From Colletes latitarsis (taxonomy: Eukaryota; Arthropoda; Insecta; Hymenoptera; Colletidae), in contig NW_027488379.1 in NCBI RefSeq assembly GCF_051014445.1, positions 3,286,001-3,350,000 of the forward strand: a stretch of 64,000 nucleotides of DNA, written 5' to 3'. The position numbers and the translations under genes were made by a program. This document shows positions 12,170 through 25,684 of the stretch, piece after piece; positions within the stretch are counted from its first letter, which is position 1; each line of letters begins with the position of its first letter. Under the pieces are notes generated by a model. The model ran no database searches. It saw nothing but the letters and a program-made list of their open reading frames with translations, and was not told where the DNA came from.

Positions 12170-14090
12170 ATGTTAGGCCTAGGTTAGGCCTGGGATTTGC
12201 CCTCATCAGGGTCATACTTTCGCAGTTTTAACATGCATGTTGACCTGATCGAGTGTTTTTTCTGCTTTGGATCACGTAGTAAAGTGGTACCACAACTAAA
12301 ACAGTCAACTAAACCTGGTTTCGATCACTATTTTAGAGGATAACGCAAGTTAGGTCTGGGATAGGTCTGGGATTAGCCCTCATCAGACTCATACTTTCGC
12401 ACACTTCACATACTCGTTGACAAGATCCTGGGTTTTTTTCTGGTTTGGATCACGTAGTAATGTGGTACCACACTGAAACAGTCCATTAAACCTGGTTTCG
12501 ATCAATATTTTAGAGAATAACTCATGTTAGGTCTAGGCTAGGTTTGGGATCTGCCCTCATCAGGTTCATATTTTCGCGTTCTTCACATACTTGTTGAACA
12601 GATCCCTGGCTTTTTCTGGTTTGGATCACGTAGTAATGTGGTACTACACTGAAACAGTCAATAAAACCTGGTTTCGCTCAATATTTTAGAAGGTAACGCA
12701 TGTTAGGCCTAGGTTAGGCCTGGGATTTGCCCTCATCAGGGTCATACTTTCGCAGTTTTAACATGCATGTTGACCTGATCGAGTGTTTTTTCTGCTTTGG
12801 ATCACGTAGTAAAGTGGTACCAAAACTAAAACAGTCAATTAAACCTGGTTTCGATCACTATTTTACAGGATAACGCAAGTTAGGTCTGGGATAGGTCTGG
12901 GATTAGCCCTCATCAGACTCATACTTTCGCACACTTCACATACTCGTTGACAAGATCCTGGGTTTTTTTCTGGTTTGGATCACGTAGTAATGTGGTACCA
13001 AACTGAAACAGTCCATTAAACCTGGTTTCGATCAATATTTTAGAGAATAACTCATGTTAGGTCTAGGTTAGGTCTGGGATCTGCCCTCATCAGGTTCATA
13101 TTTTCGCGTTCTTCACATACTTGTTGAACAGATCCCTGGCTTTTTCTGGTTTGGATCACGTAGTAATGTGGTACCACACTGAAACAGTCGATTAAACCAG
13201 GTTTCGATCAATATTTTAGAAGATAACGCATGTTAGGCCTAGGTTAGGCCTGGGATTTGCCCTCATCAGGGTCATACTTTCGCAGTTTTAACATGCATGT
13301 TGACCTGATCGAGTGTTTTTTCTGCTTTGGATCACGTAGTAAAGTGGTACCACAACTAAAACAGTCAACTAAACCTGGTTTCGATCACTATTTTAGAGGA
13401 TAACGCAAGTTAGGTCTGGGATAGGTCTGGGATTAGCCCTCCTCAGACTCATACTTTCGCACACTTCACATACTCGTTGACAAGATCCTGGGTTTTTTTC
13501 TGGTTTGGATCACGTAGTAATGTGGTACCACACTGAAACAGTCCATTAAACCTGGTTTCGATCAATATTTTAGAGAATAACTCATGTTAGGTCTAGGTTA
13601 GGTTTGGGATCTGCCCTCATCAGGTTCATATTTTCGCGTTCTTCACATACTTGTTGAACAGATCCCTGGCTTTTTCTGGTTTGGATCACGTAGTAATGTG
13701 GTACTACACTGAAACAGTCAATAAAACCTGGTTTCGCTCAATATTTTAGAAGGTAACGCATGTTAGGCCTAGGTTAGGCCTGGGATTTGCCCTCATCAGG
13801 GTCATACTTTCGCAGTTTTAACATGCATGTTGACCTGATCGAGTGTTTTTTCTGCTTTGGATCACGTAGTAAAGTGGTACCAAAACTAAAACAGTCAATT
13901 AAACCTGGTTTCGATCACTATTTTACAGGATAACGCAAGTTAGGTCTGGGATAGGTCTGGGATTAGCCCTCATCAGACTCATAATTTCGCACACTTCACA
14001 TACTCGTTGACAAGATCCTGGGTTTTTTTCTGGTTTGGATCACGTAGTAATGTGGTACCAAACTGAAACAGTCCATTAAACCTGGTTTCG
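12170..14090 (+). repeat. 530-bp trimers in alternating 1,060-bp pairs (B1)
   Basis: Four copies of a 530-bp trimer are marked by ACATGCATGTTGACC at 12231, 12761, 13291 and 13821. Copies 1 and 3 share GTACCACAACTAAAACAGTC with AACTAAACC after it. Copies 2 and 4 share GTACCAAAACTAAAACAGTC with AATTAAACC. The true repeat is therefore a 1,060-bp pair of trimers present twice. The same four-copy arrangement is in B2 (23825, 24355, 24885 and 25415). Confidence 0.88.
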
Positions 14091-17000
14091 ATTAATATTT
14101 TAGAGAATAACGCCGGTTATGTCTCGGGTAGGTCTGGGATTTGTCCTCATCTGGCTCGTACTTTCGCGTTTTTCGCATACTTGTTGGCCAGATCCTGGCC
14201 TTTTTCTGGTTTGGATCCCGTAGTAATGTGGTTCCACACAGAAACAGTCAATTAAACCTGGTTGCGATTAATATTTTAGAGGATTACGCCGGTTATGTCT
14301 CGGTTAGGTCTGGCATTTGTCCTCATCTGGCTCGTACTTTCGCGTTTTTCGCATACTTGTGGGCCAGATCCTGGCCTTTTTCTGCTTCGGATCCCGTAGT
14401 AATGCGAGTCCACACCGAAACAGTCAATTAAACTGGTTGCGATTAATATTTTAGAGGATAATGCCGGTTATGTCTGGGTTAGGTCTGGTATTTGCAATCA
14501 TCTGGCTCATACTTTCGCGTTTTTCGCATACTTGTTGGCCAGATCCTGGGTTTTTTCTGTTTCCGGTCCCGTAGTAATGAGGTTCCACACCGAAACAGTC
14601 AATTAATCTGGTTGCGATTAATATTTTAGAGAATAACGCCGGCTACGTCTTGGGTAGGTCTGGGATTTGTCCTCATCTAGCTCGTACTTTCGCGTTTTTC
14701 GCATACTTGTTGGCCAGATCCTGGCCCTTCTCTGGTTTGGATCAGGTAGTAATGTGGTACCACACTGAAACAGTCAATAGAAGCTGGTTTCGCTTTGTAT
14801 TTTAGAGGATAACGCTGGTTATGCCTGGGTTAGTTCTGGTATTTGCAATCATCTGGCTCATACTTTCGCGTTTTTCGCATACTTGTTGGCCAGATCCTGG
14901 GTTTTTTCTGTTTTGGGTCCCGTTGTAATGAGGTTCCACACCGAAACAGTCAATTAAACTGGTTGCGATTAATATTTTAGAGAATAACGCCGGCTACGTC
15001 TCGGGTAGGTCTGGGATTTGTCCTCATCTGTCTCGTACTTTCGCGTTTTTCGCATACTTGTTGGCCAGATCCTGGCCCTTCTCTGGTTTGGATCACGTAG
15101 TAATGTGGTACCACACTGAAACAGTCAATAGAAGCTGGTTTCGCTTTGTATTTTAGAGGATAACGCTGGCTATGCCTGGGTTAGTTCTGGTATTTGCAAT
15201 CATCTGGCTCATACCTTCGCGGTTTTCGCATACTTGTTGTCCAGATCCTGGCCTTTTTCTGGATTGGATCACGTAGTAATGCGGTACCACACCGAAACAG
15301 TCAATTAAACCTGGTTGCGATTACTATTTTGGAGGATAACGTCGGTTATGTCTGTGTTTGGTCTGGTATTTGCAACCATCTGGCTCATACATTCGCGTTT
15401 TTCGCATACTTGTTGGCCCGATCCTGGGCTTTTTCTGTTTTGGATCCCGTAGTAATGAGGTTCCACACCGAAACAGTCAATTAAAACTGGTTGCGATTAA
15501 TATTTTAGAGGATAACGCCGGTTATGTCTGGGTTAGGTCTGGTATTTGCCCTCATCTGGCACGTACTTTCGCATTATTCGTATACTTGTTGGCCAGATCC
15601 TGGGCTTTCTCTGGTTTGGATCACGTAGTAACGCGGTACCACACCGAAACAGGCAATTAAACCTGGTTGCGATTACTATTTTGGAGGATAACGTCGGTTA
15701 TGTCTGTGTTTGGTCTGGTATTTGCAATCATCTGGCTCATACTTTTGCGTTTTTCGCACAATTGTTGGCCAGATCCTGGGTTTTTTCTGTTTTGGATCCC
15801 GTAGTAATGAGGTTCCACACCGAAACAGTCAATTAAACTGGTTGCGATTAATATTTTAGAGAATAACGCCGGTTATGTCTCGGGTAGGTCTGGGATTTGT
15901 CCTCATCTGGCTCGTACTTTCGCGTTTTTCGCATACTTGTTGGCCAGATCCTGGCCTTTTTCTGGTTTGGATCCCGTAGTAATGTGGTTCCACACAGAAA
16001 CAGTCAATTAAACCTGGTTGCGATTAATATTTTAGAGGATAACGCCGGTTATGTCTCGGTTAGGTCTGGCATTTGTCCTCATCTGGCTCGTACTTTCGCG
16101 TTTTTCGCATACTTGTGGGCCAGATCCTGGCCTTTTTCTGCTTCGGATCCCGTAGTAATGCGAGTCCACACCGAAACAGTCAATTAAACTGGTTGCGATT
16201 AATATTTTAGAGGATAATGCCGGTTATGTCTGGGTTAGGTCTGGTATTTGCCCTCACCTGGCACGTACTTTCGCATTATTCACATACTTGTTGGCTAGAT
16301 CCTGGCCTTTTTCTGGTTTGGATCACGTAGTAACGCGGTACCACACCGAAACAGTCAATTAAACCAGGTTGCGATTACTATTTTGGAGGATAACGTCGGT
16401 TATGTCTGGGTTTGGTCTGGTATTTGCAATCATCTGGCTCATACTTTCGCGTTTTTCGCATACTTGTTGGCCAGATCCTGGGTTTTTTCTGTTTTGGGTC
16501 CCGTTGTAATGAGGTTCCACACCGAAACAGTCAATTAAACTGGTTGCGATTAATATTTTAGAGAATAACGCCGGCTACGTCTCGGGTAGGTCTGGGATTT
16601 GTCCTCATCTGTCTCGTACTTTCGCGTTTTTCGCATACTTGTTGGCCAGATCCTGGCCCTTCTCTGGTTTGGATCACGTAGTAATGTGGTACCACACTGA
16701 AACAGTCAATAGAAGCTGGTTTCGCTTTGTATTTTAGAGGATAACGCTGGCTATGCCTGGGTTAGTTCTGGTATTTGCAATCATCTGGCTCATACCTTCG
16801 CGGTTTTCGCATACTTGTTGTCCAGATCCTGGCCTTTTTCTGGATTGGATCACGTAGTAATGCGGTACCACACCGAAACAGTCAATTAAACCTGGTTGCG
16901 ATTACTATTTTGGAGGACAACGTCGGTTATGTCTGTGTTTGGTCTGGTATTTGCAACCATCTGGCACATACTTTCGCGTTTTTCGCATACTTGTTGGCCA

Positions 17001-20000
17001 GATCCTGGGTTTTTTCTGTTTTGGATCCCGTAGTAATGAGGTTCCACACCGAAACAGTCAATTAAAACTGGTTGCGATTAATATTTTAGAGGATAACGCC
17101 GGTTATGTCTGGGTTAGGTCTGGTATTCGCCATCATCTGGCACGTACTTTCGCATTATTCGTATACTTGTTGGCCAGATCCTGGCCTTTTTCTGGTTTGG
17201 ATCACGCAGTAACGCGGTACCACACCGAAACAGTCAATTAAACCTGGTTGCGATTACTATTTTGGAGGATAACGTCGGTTATGTCTGTGTTTGGTCTGGT
17301 ATTTGCAACCATCTGGCTCATACTTCCGCGTTTTTCGCATACTTGTTGGCCAGATCCTGGGTTTTTTCTGTTTTGGATCACGTAGTAATGAGGTTCCACA
17401 CCGAAACAGTCAATTAAACTGGTTGCGATTAATATTTTAGAGAATAACGCCGGTTATGTCTCGGGTAGGTCTGGGATTTGTCCTCATCTGGCTCGTACTT
17501 TCGCGTTTTTCGCATACTTGTTGGCCAGATCCAGGCCTTTTTCTGGTTTGGGTCCCGTAGTAATGTGGTTCCACACCGAAACAGTCAATTAAACCTGGTT
17601 GCGATTAATATTTCAGAGGATTACGCCGGTTATGTCTGGGTTAGGTCTGGTATTCGCCATCATCTGGCACGTACTTTCGCATTATTCGTATACTTGTTGG
17701 CCAGATCCTGGCCTTTTTCTGGTTTGGATCACGTAGCAACGCGGTACCACACCGAAACAGTCAATTAAACCTGGTTGCGATTACTATTTTGGAGGATAAC
17801 GTCGGTTATGTCTGTGTTTGGTCTGGTATTTGCAACCATCTGGCTCATACTTTCGCGTTTTTCGCATACTTGTTGGCCAGATCCTGGGTTTTTTCTGTTT
17901 TGGATCCCGTAGTAATGAGGTTCCACACCGAAACAGTCAATTAATCTGGTTGCGATTAATATTTTAGAGAATAACGCCGGCTACGTCTTGGGTAGGTCTG
18001 GGATTTGTCCTCATCTAGCTCGTACTTTCGCGTTTTTCGCATACTTGTTGGCCAGATCCTGGCCCTTCTCTGGTTTGGATCAGGTAGTAATGTGGTACCA
18101 CACTGAAACAGTCAATAGAAGCTGGTTTCGCTTTGTATTTTAGAGGATAACGCTGGTTATGCCTGGGTTAGTTCTGGTATTTGCAATCATCTGGCTCATA
18201 CTTTCGCGTTTTTCGCATACTTGTTGGCCAGATCCTGGGTTTTTTCTGTTTTGGGTCCCGTTGTAATGAGGTTGCACACCGAAACAGTCAATTAAACTGG
18301 TTGCGATTAATATTTTAGAGAATAACGCCGGCTACGTCTCGGGTAGGTCTGGGATTTGTCCTCATCTGTCTCGTACTTTCGCGTTTTTCGCATACTTGTT
18401 GGCCAGATCCTGGCCCTTCCCTGGTTTGGATCACGTAGTAATGTGGTACCACACTGAAACAGTCAATAGAAGCTGGTTTCACTTTGTATTTTAGAGGATA
18501 ACGCTGGCTATGCCTGGGTTAGTTCTGGTATTTGCAATAATCTGGCTCATACCTTCGCGGTTTTCGCATACTTGTTGTCCAGATCCTGGCCTTTTTCTGG
18601 ATTGGATCACGTAGTAATGCGGTACCACACCGAAACAGTCAATTAAACCTGGTTGCGATTACTATTTTGGAGGATAACGTCGGTTATGTCTGTGTTTGGT
18701 CTGGTATTTGCAACCATCTGGCACATACTTTCGCGTTTTTCGCATACTTGTTGGCCAGATCCTGGCCTTTTTCTAGTTTGGATCCCGTAGTAACGCGGTA
18801 CCACACCGAAACAAAACCTGGTTCGGATTAATATTTTAGAGGATAACGCCGGTTATGTCTCGGTTAGGTCTGGGATTTGTCCTCATCTGGCTCGTACTTT
18901 CGCGTTTTTCGCATACTTGTTGGCCAGATCCTGGCCTTTTTCTAGTTTGGATCCCGTAGTAACGCGGTACCACACCGAAACAAAACCTGGTTCGGATTAA
19001 TATTTTAGAGGATAACGCCGGTTATGTCTCGGTTAGGTCTGGGATTTGTCCTCATCTGGCTCGTACTTTCGCGTTTTTCGCATACTTGTTGGCCAGATCC
19101 TGGCCTTTTTCTGCTGTGGATCCCGTAGTAATGAGAGTCCACACCGAAGCAGTCAATTAAACTGGTTGCGATTAATATTTTAGAGGATAACGCCGGTTAT
19201 GTCTCGGATAGGTCTGGCATTTGTCCTCATCTGGCTCGTACTTTCGCGTTTTTCGCATACTTGTTGGCCAGATCCTGGCCCTTCTCTGGTTTGGATCACG
19301 TAGTAATGAGAGTCCACACCGAAGCAGTCAATTAAACTGGTTGCGATTAATATTTTAGAGGATAACGCCGGTTATGTCTCGGATAGGTCTGGCATTTGTC
19401 CTCATCTGGCTCGTACTTTCGCGTTTTTCGCATACTTGTTGGCCAGATCCTGGCCTTTTTCTGCTGTGGATCCCGTAGTAATGAGAGTCCACACCGAAGC
19501 AGTCAATTAAACTGGTTGCGATTAATATTTTAGAGGATAACGCCGGTTATGTCTCGGATAGGTCTGGCATTTGTCCTCATCTGGCTCGTACTTTCGCGTT
19601 TTTCGCATACTTGTTTGCCAGATCCTGGGTTTTTTCTGTTTTGGGGGCGTGGTAATGAGGTTCCACACCGAAACAGTCAATTAAACTGGTTGCGATTAAT
19701 ATTTTAGAGAATAATGCCGGCTACGTCTCGGGTAGGTCTGGGATTTGTCCTCATCTGGCTCGTACTTTCGCGTTTTTCGCATACTTGTTGGCCAGATCCT
19801 GGCCCTTCTCTGGTTTGGATCACGTAGTAATGTGGTACCACACTGAAACAGTCAATAGAAGCTGGTTTCGCTTTGCATTTTAGAGGATAACGCTGGTTAT
19901 GCCTGGGTTAGTTCTGGTATTTGCAATCATCTGGCTCATACTTTCGCGATTTTCGCATACTTGTTGTCCAGATCCTGGGTTTTTTCTGGTTTGGATCCCG

Positions 20001-21430
20001 TAGTAATGAGGTTCCACAACGAGACAGTCAATTAAAGTGGTTGCGATTAATACTTTAGAGGATAACGCCTGTTATCTCTCGGGTAGGTCTGGGATTTGTC
20101 CTCATCTGGCCAGGACTTTCGCGTTTTTCGCATACTTGTTGGCCAGATCCTGGCCTTTTTCTGGCTTGGACCACGTAGTAATGTGGTACCACACAGAAAC
20201 AGTGAATTAAACCTGGTTGCGAATAATATTTTAGAGGATAACGCTGGTTAAGTCTGGGATAGTTCTGGTATTTGCAATCATCTGGCTCGTACTTTCGCAT
20301 TTCTCGCTTACTTGTTGGCCTGATCATAGCCATTTTCTGGTTTGGATCACGGACTAATGTGGTACCACACCGAATCTGTCAATTAAACCTGGTTGCGATT
20401 ACTATTTTGGAGGATAACGTCGGTTATGTCTGGGTTTGGTCTGGTATTTGCAATCATCTGTCTCATACTTTCGCGGTTTTCGCATACTCGTTGGCCAGAC
20501 CCTGGCCTTTTTCTGCTTTGGATCCCGTAGTCATGAGAGTCCACACCGAAACAGTCAATTAAACTGGTTGCGATTAATATTTTAGAGGATAACGCCGGTT
20601 ATGTCTGGGTTAGGTCTGGTATTTGCCCTCATCTGGCACGTACTTTCGCATTATTCGCACACTTGTTGCCCAGCTCCTGACCTTTTTCTGGTTTGGTCCA
20701 CGCAGTAAAGCGGTACCACACCGAAACAGTCAATTAAACCTGGTTGCAATTACTATTTTGCAGGATAACGTCGGTTATGTCTCGGTTAGGTCTGGGATTT
20801 GCCCTCATCTGGCTCGTACTTTCTCGTTTTTCGTATACTTGTTGGTCAGATCCTGGCCTTTTTCTGGTTTGGATCACGTAGTAACGCGGTACCACACCGA
20901 AACAGTCAATTAAACCTGGTTGCGATTAATATTTTAGAGGATAACGCCGGTTATGTCTCGGTTAGGTCTGGGATTTGCCCTCATCTGGCTCGTAGTTTCG
21001 CATTTTTCGCATACTTGTTGGCCAGATCCTGGCCTTTTTCTGGATTGAATCACGTAGTAACGCGGTACAACACCGAAACAGTCAATTGGACCTGGTTGCG
21101 ATTACTATTTTGGAGGATGACGCCAGTTATGTCTGGGTTTGGTCTGGTATTTGCCCTCATCCGGCTCGTACTTTCGCGTTTTTCGCATTGTTGTTGGCCA
21201 GATCCTGGGTTTTTTCTGGTTTGGATCACGTAGTAATGTGGTACCACACTGAGACAGTCTATAGAAGCTGGTTCTGATTAGTATTTTAGAGGGCAACGCC
21301 GGTTATGTCTCGGTTAGGTCTGGCATTTCTCCTCATCTGGCTCGTACCTTCGCGTTTTTCGCATACTTGTTGGCCAGATCCTGGCCATCTTCTGGTTTGG
21401 ATCACATAGTAATGTGGTACCACACTGAAA
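14091..21430 (+). repeat. Satellite block A2 (family A monomers)
   Basis: The block begins at a sharp B-to-A switch inside one monomer: GGTTTCGATTAATATT joins a B-type left side to an A-type right side, followed by GAATAACGCCGG. It holds about 42 A monomers in the same order as much of A1, with an offset of 11,594 bp to the second 3,338-bp unit in the middle of A1 and 11,770 bp in its distal part. The difference of 176 bp is one monomer. Relative to A1 the proximal part is rearranged: it contains a chimeric monomer near 15400 and only one full-length equivalent of the 3,338-bp unit. Confidence 0.9.
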
Positions 21431-24400
21431 CAGTCGATTAAACCAGGTTTCGATCAATATTTTTGAGGATAACGCAAGTTAGGTCTGGGATAGGACTGGG
21501 ATTTGCCCTCATCAGGCTCATACCTTCGCGTTTTTCACATACTTGATGAACAGATCCTGGGTTTTTTCCGGTTTAAGTCACGTAGTAGTGTGGTACCACA
21601 CTGAAACAGTCGATTAAACCTGGTTTCGATCAATATTTTTGAGGATAACGCATGTTAGGTCTAGGTTAGGCCGGGGATTATCACTCATCAGACTCATACT
21701 TCCGCATTCTTCACATACTTGTTGAACGGATCCTGGGTTTTTACTGGTTTGGATCACGTAGTAATGTGGAACCACACTGAAACATTCAATGAAACCTGGT
21801 CTTGATAAATATTTTAGAGGATAACGCATGTTAGGTCTGGGTTAGGTCTAGGATTTGCCCCCATCAGGCTCATACTTTCGCGTTTTTCACATACTTGTTG
21901 AACAGATCCTGGGTTTTTTCTGGTTTGGGTCACGTAGTAATGTGGTACTACACTGAAACAGTCGATTAAACCAGGTTTCGATCAATATTTTTGAGGATAA
22001 CGCATGTTAGGTCTAGGTTAGGCCTGGGATTTTCACTCATCAGACACATACTTTCGCATTCTTCACATACTTGTTGAACGGATCCTGGGTTTTTTCTGGT
22101 ATGGATCACGTAGTAATGTGGGACCACACTGAAACAGTCAATTAAACCTGGTTTCGATCAATATTTTAGAGAATAATTCATGTTAGGTCTAGGTTAGGTC
22201 TGGGATTTGCTCTCATCAGGCTCATTCTTTCGCATATTTCTCATACTTGATGGCTAGATCCTGGGCTTTTTCTGGATTGCATCACGTAGTAATGAAGTAC
22301 AACACTGAACCAGTCAATTAAACCTGATTTCCATCAATATCTTAGAGGACAACGCAAGTTAGGTCTGGGATAGGTCTGGGATTTGCCCCCATCAGGCTCA
22401 TACTTTCGCGTTTTTCACATACTTGTTGAACAAATCCTGGGTTTTTTCTGGTTTGGGTCACGTAGTAATGTGGTACTACACTGAAACAGTCGATTAAACC
22501 AGGTTTCGATCAATATTTTTGAGGATAACGCATGTTAGGTCTAGGTTAGGCCTGGGATTTTCACTCATCAAACACATACTTTCGCATTCTTCACATACTT
22601 GTTGAACGGATCCTGGGTTTTTTCTGGTTTGGATCACGTAGTAATGTGGGACCACACTGAAACAGTCAATTAAACCTGGTTTCGATCAATATTTTAGAGA
22701 ATAATTCATGTTAGGTCTAGGTTAGGTCTGGGATTTGCTCTCATCAGGCTCATTCTTTCGCATATTTCTCATACTTGATGGCTAGATCCTGGGCTTTTTC
22801 TGGATTGCATCACGTAGTAATGAAGTACAACACTGAACCAGTCAATTAAACCTGATTTCCATCAATATCTTAGAGGACAACGCAAGTTAGGTCTGGGATA
22901 GGTCTGGGATTTGCCCTCATCAGGCTCATACTTTCGCGTTTTTCACATACTTGTCGAACAGATCCTGGGTATTTTCTGGTTTGGATCACGTAGTAGTGTG
23001 GTACCACACTGAAACAGTCCATTAAACCTGGTTTGGATCAATATTTTAGAGGATAACGCATGTTAGGTCTAGGTTAGGTCTGGGATTTTCACTCATCAGA
23101 CTCATACTTTCGCATTCTTCACATACTTGTTGAACGGATCCTGGGTTTTTTTCTGGTTTGGATCACGTAGTAATGTGGAACCACACTGAAACAATCAATT
23201 AAACAAGGTCTTTATAAATATTTTAGAGGGTAACGCATGTTAGGTCTAGGTTAGGCCTGGGATTTTCACTCATCCGACTCATACTTTCGCATTCTTCACA
23301 CACTTGTTGAGCGGATCCTGGGTTTTGCTGGTTTGGATCACGTAGTAATGTGGGACCACACTGAAACAATCAATTAAACCTGGTCTTGATAAATATTTTA
23401 GAGGACACCGTATGTTAGGTCTGGGTTAGGTCTAGGATTTGCCCTCATCAGGCTCATACTTTCGCATATTTTTCATACTTCATGGCTAGATCCTGGGCTA
23501 TTTCTGGATTGGATCACGTAGTAATGTGGTACCACACTGAAACATTCCATTAAACCTGGTTTCGATCAATATTTTACACAATAACTCATGTTAGGTCTAG
23601 GTTAGGTCTGGGATCTGCCCTCATCAGGTTCATATTTTCGCATATTTCTCATACTTCATGGCTAGATCCTGGGCTATTTCTGGATTGGATCACGTAGTAA
23701 TGTGGTACTACACTGAAACAGTCAATTAAACCTGGTTTCGCTCAATATTTTAGAAGATAACGCATGTTAGGCCTAGGTTAGGCCTGGGATTTGCCCTCAT
23801 CAGGGTCATACTTTCGCAGTTTTAACATGCATGTTGACCTGATCGAGTGTTTTTTCTGCTTTGGATCACGTAGTAAAGTGGTACCACAACTAAAACAGTC
23901 AACTAAACCTGGTTTCGATCACTATTTTAGAGGATAACGCAAGTTAGGTCTGGGATAGGTCTGGGATTAGCCCTCATCAGACTCATACTTTCGCACACTT
24001 CACATACTCGTTGACAAGATCCTGGGTTTTTTTCTGGTTTGGATCACGTAGTAATGTGGTACCACACTGAAACAGTCCATTAAACCTGGTTTCGATCAAT
24101 ATTTTAGAGAATAACTCATGTTAGGTCTAGGCTAGGTTTGGGATCTGCCCTCATCAGGTTCATATTTTCGCGTTCTTCACATACTTGTTGAACAGATCCC
24201 TGGCTTTTTCTGGTTTGGATCACGTAGTAATGTGGTACTACACTGAAACAGTCAATAAAACCTGGTTTCGCTCAATATTTTAGAAGGTAACGCATGTTAG
24301 GCCTAGGTTAGGCCTGGGATTTGCCCTCATCAGGGTCATACTTTCGCAGTTTTAACATGCATGTTGACCTGATCGAGTGTTTTTTCTGCTTTGGATCACG

Positions 24401-25684
24401 TAGTAAAGTGGTACCAAAACTAAAACAGTCAATTAAACCTGGTTTCGATCACTATTTTACAGGATAACGCAAGTTAGGTCTGGGATAGGTCTGGGATTAG
24501 CCCTCATCAGACTCATACTTTCGCACACTTCACATACTCGTTGACAAGATCCTGGGTTTTTTTCTGGTTTGGATCACGTAGTAATGTGGTACCAAACTGA
24601 AACAGTCCATTAAACCTGGTTTCGATCAATATTTTAGAGAATAACTCATGTTAGGTCTAGGTTAGGTCTGGGATCTGCCCTCATCAGGTTCATATTTTCG
24701 CGTTCTTCACATACTTGTTGAACAGATCCCTGGCTTTTTCTGGTTTGGATCACGTAGTAATGTGGTACCACACTGAAACAGTCGATTAAACCAGGTTTCG
24801 ATCAATATTTTAGAAGATAACGCATGTTAGGCCTAGGTTAGGCCTGGGATTTGCCCTCATCAGGGTCATACTTTCGCAGTTTTAACATGCATGTTGACCT
24901 GATCGAGTGTTTTTTCTGCTTTGGATCACGTAGTAAAGTGGTACCACAACTAAAACAGTCAACTAAACCTGGTTTCGATCACTATTTTAGAGGATAACGC
25001 AAGTTAGGTCTGGGATAGGTCTGGGATTAGCCCTCATCAGACTCATACTTTCGCACACTTCACATACTCGTTGACAAGATCCTGGGTTTTTTTCTGGTTT
25101 GGATCACGTAGTAATGTGGTACCACACTGAAACAGTCCATTAAACCTGGTTTCGATCAATATTTTAGAGAATAACTCATGTTAGGTCTAGGTTAGGTTTG
25201 GGATCTGCCCTCATCAGGTTCATATTTTCGCGTTCTTCACATACTTGTTGAACAGATCCCTGGCTTTTTCTGGTTTGGATCACGTAGTAATGTGGTACTA
25301 CACTGAAACAGTCAATAAAACCTGGTTTCGCTCAATATTTTAGAAGGTAACGCATGTTAGGCCTAGGTTAGGCCTGGGATTTGCCCTCATCAGGGTCATA
25401 CTTTCGCAGTTTTAACATGCATGTTGACCTGATCGAGTGTTTTTTCTGCTTTGGATCACGTAGTAAAGTGGTACCAAAACTAAAACAGTCAATTAAACCT
25501 GGTTTCGATCACTATTTTACAGGATAACGCAAGTTAGGTCTGGGATAGGTCTGGGATTAGCCCTCATCAGACTCATACTTTCGCACACTTCACATACTCG
25601 TTGACAAGATCCTGGGTTTTTTTCTGGTTTGGATCACGTAGTAATGTGGTACCAAACTGAAACAGTCCATTAAACCTGGTTTCG
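21431..25684 (+). repeat. Satellite block B2 (family B monomers)
   Basis: The A-to-B change falls at CAGTCGATTAAACCAGG. The block is the equivalent of B1, with two additional monomers at its left end (21431-21782), two rather than three copies of the 528-bp trimer, and the same four 530-bp trimers (23825, 24355, 24885 and 25415). It ends at the same B/A junction as B1. Confidence 0.92.

Larger units (their letters stand above)
9661..14090 (+). repeat. Satellite block B1 (family B monomers)
   Basis: At about 9661 the array changes from family A to family B: GCATGTTAGGTCTAGG, CATCAGGCTCAT, GTTGAACAGATCC and GGTTTCGATCAATATT replace the A versions at matching positions in the monomer. About 25 monomers follow in the same orientation. 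The block starts with CATTCAATGAAACC and lacks a two-monomer (352 bp) segment that B2 and B3 have at their left ends (21431-21782 in B2). It has one more copy of a 528-bp trimer than B2 or B3. It ends at a B/A junction at 14091 that is identical to the one at 25685. Confidence 0.92.
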
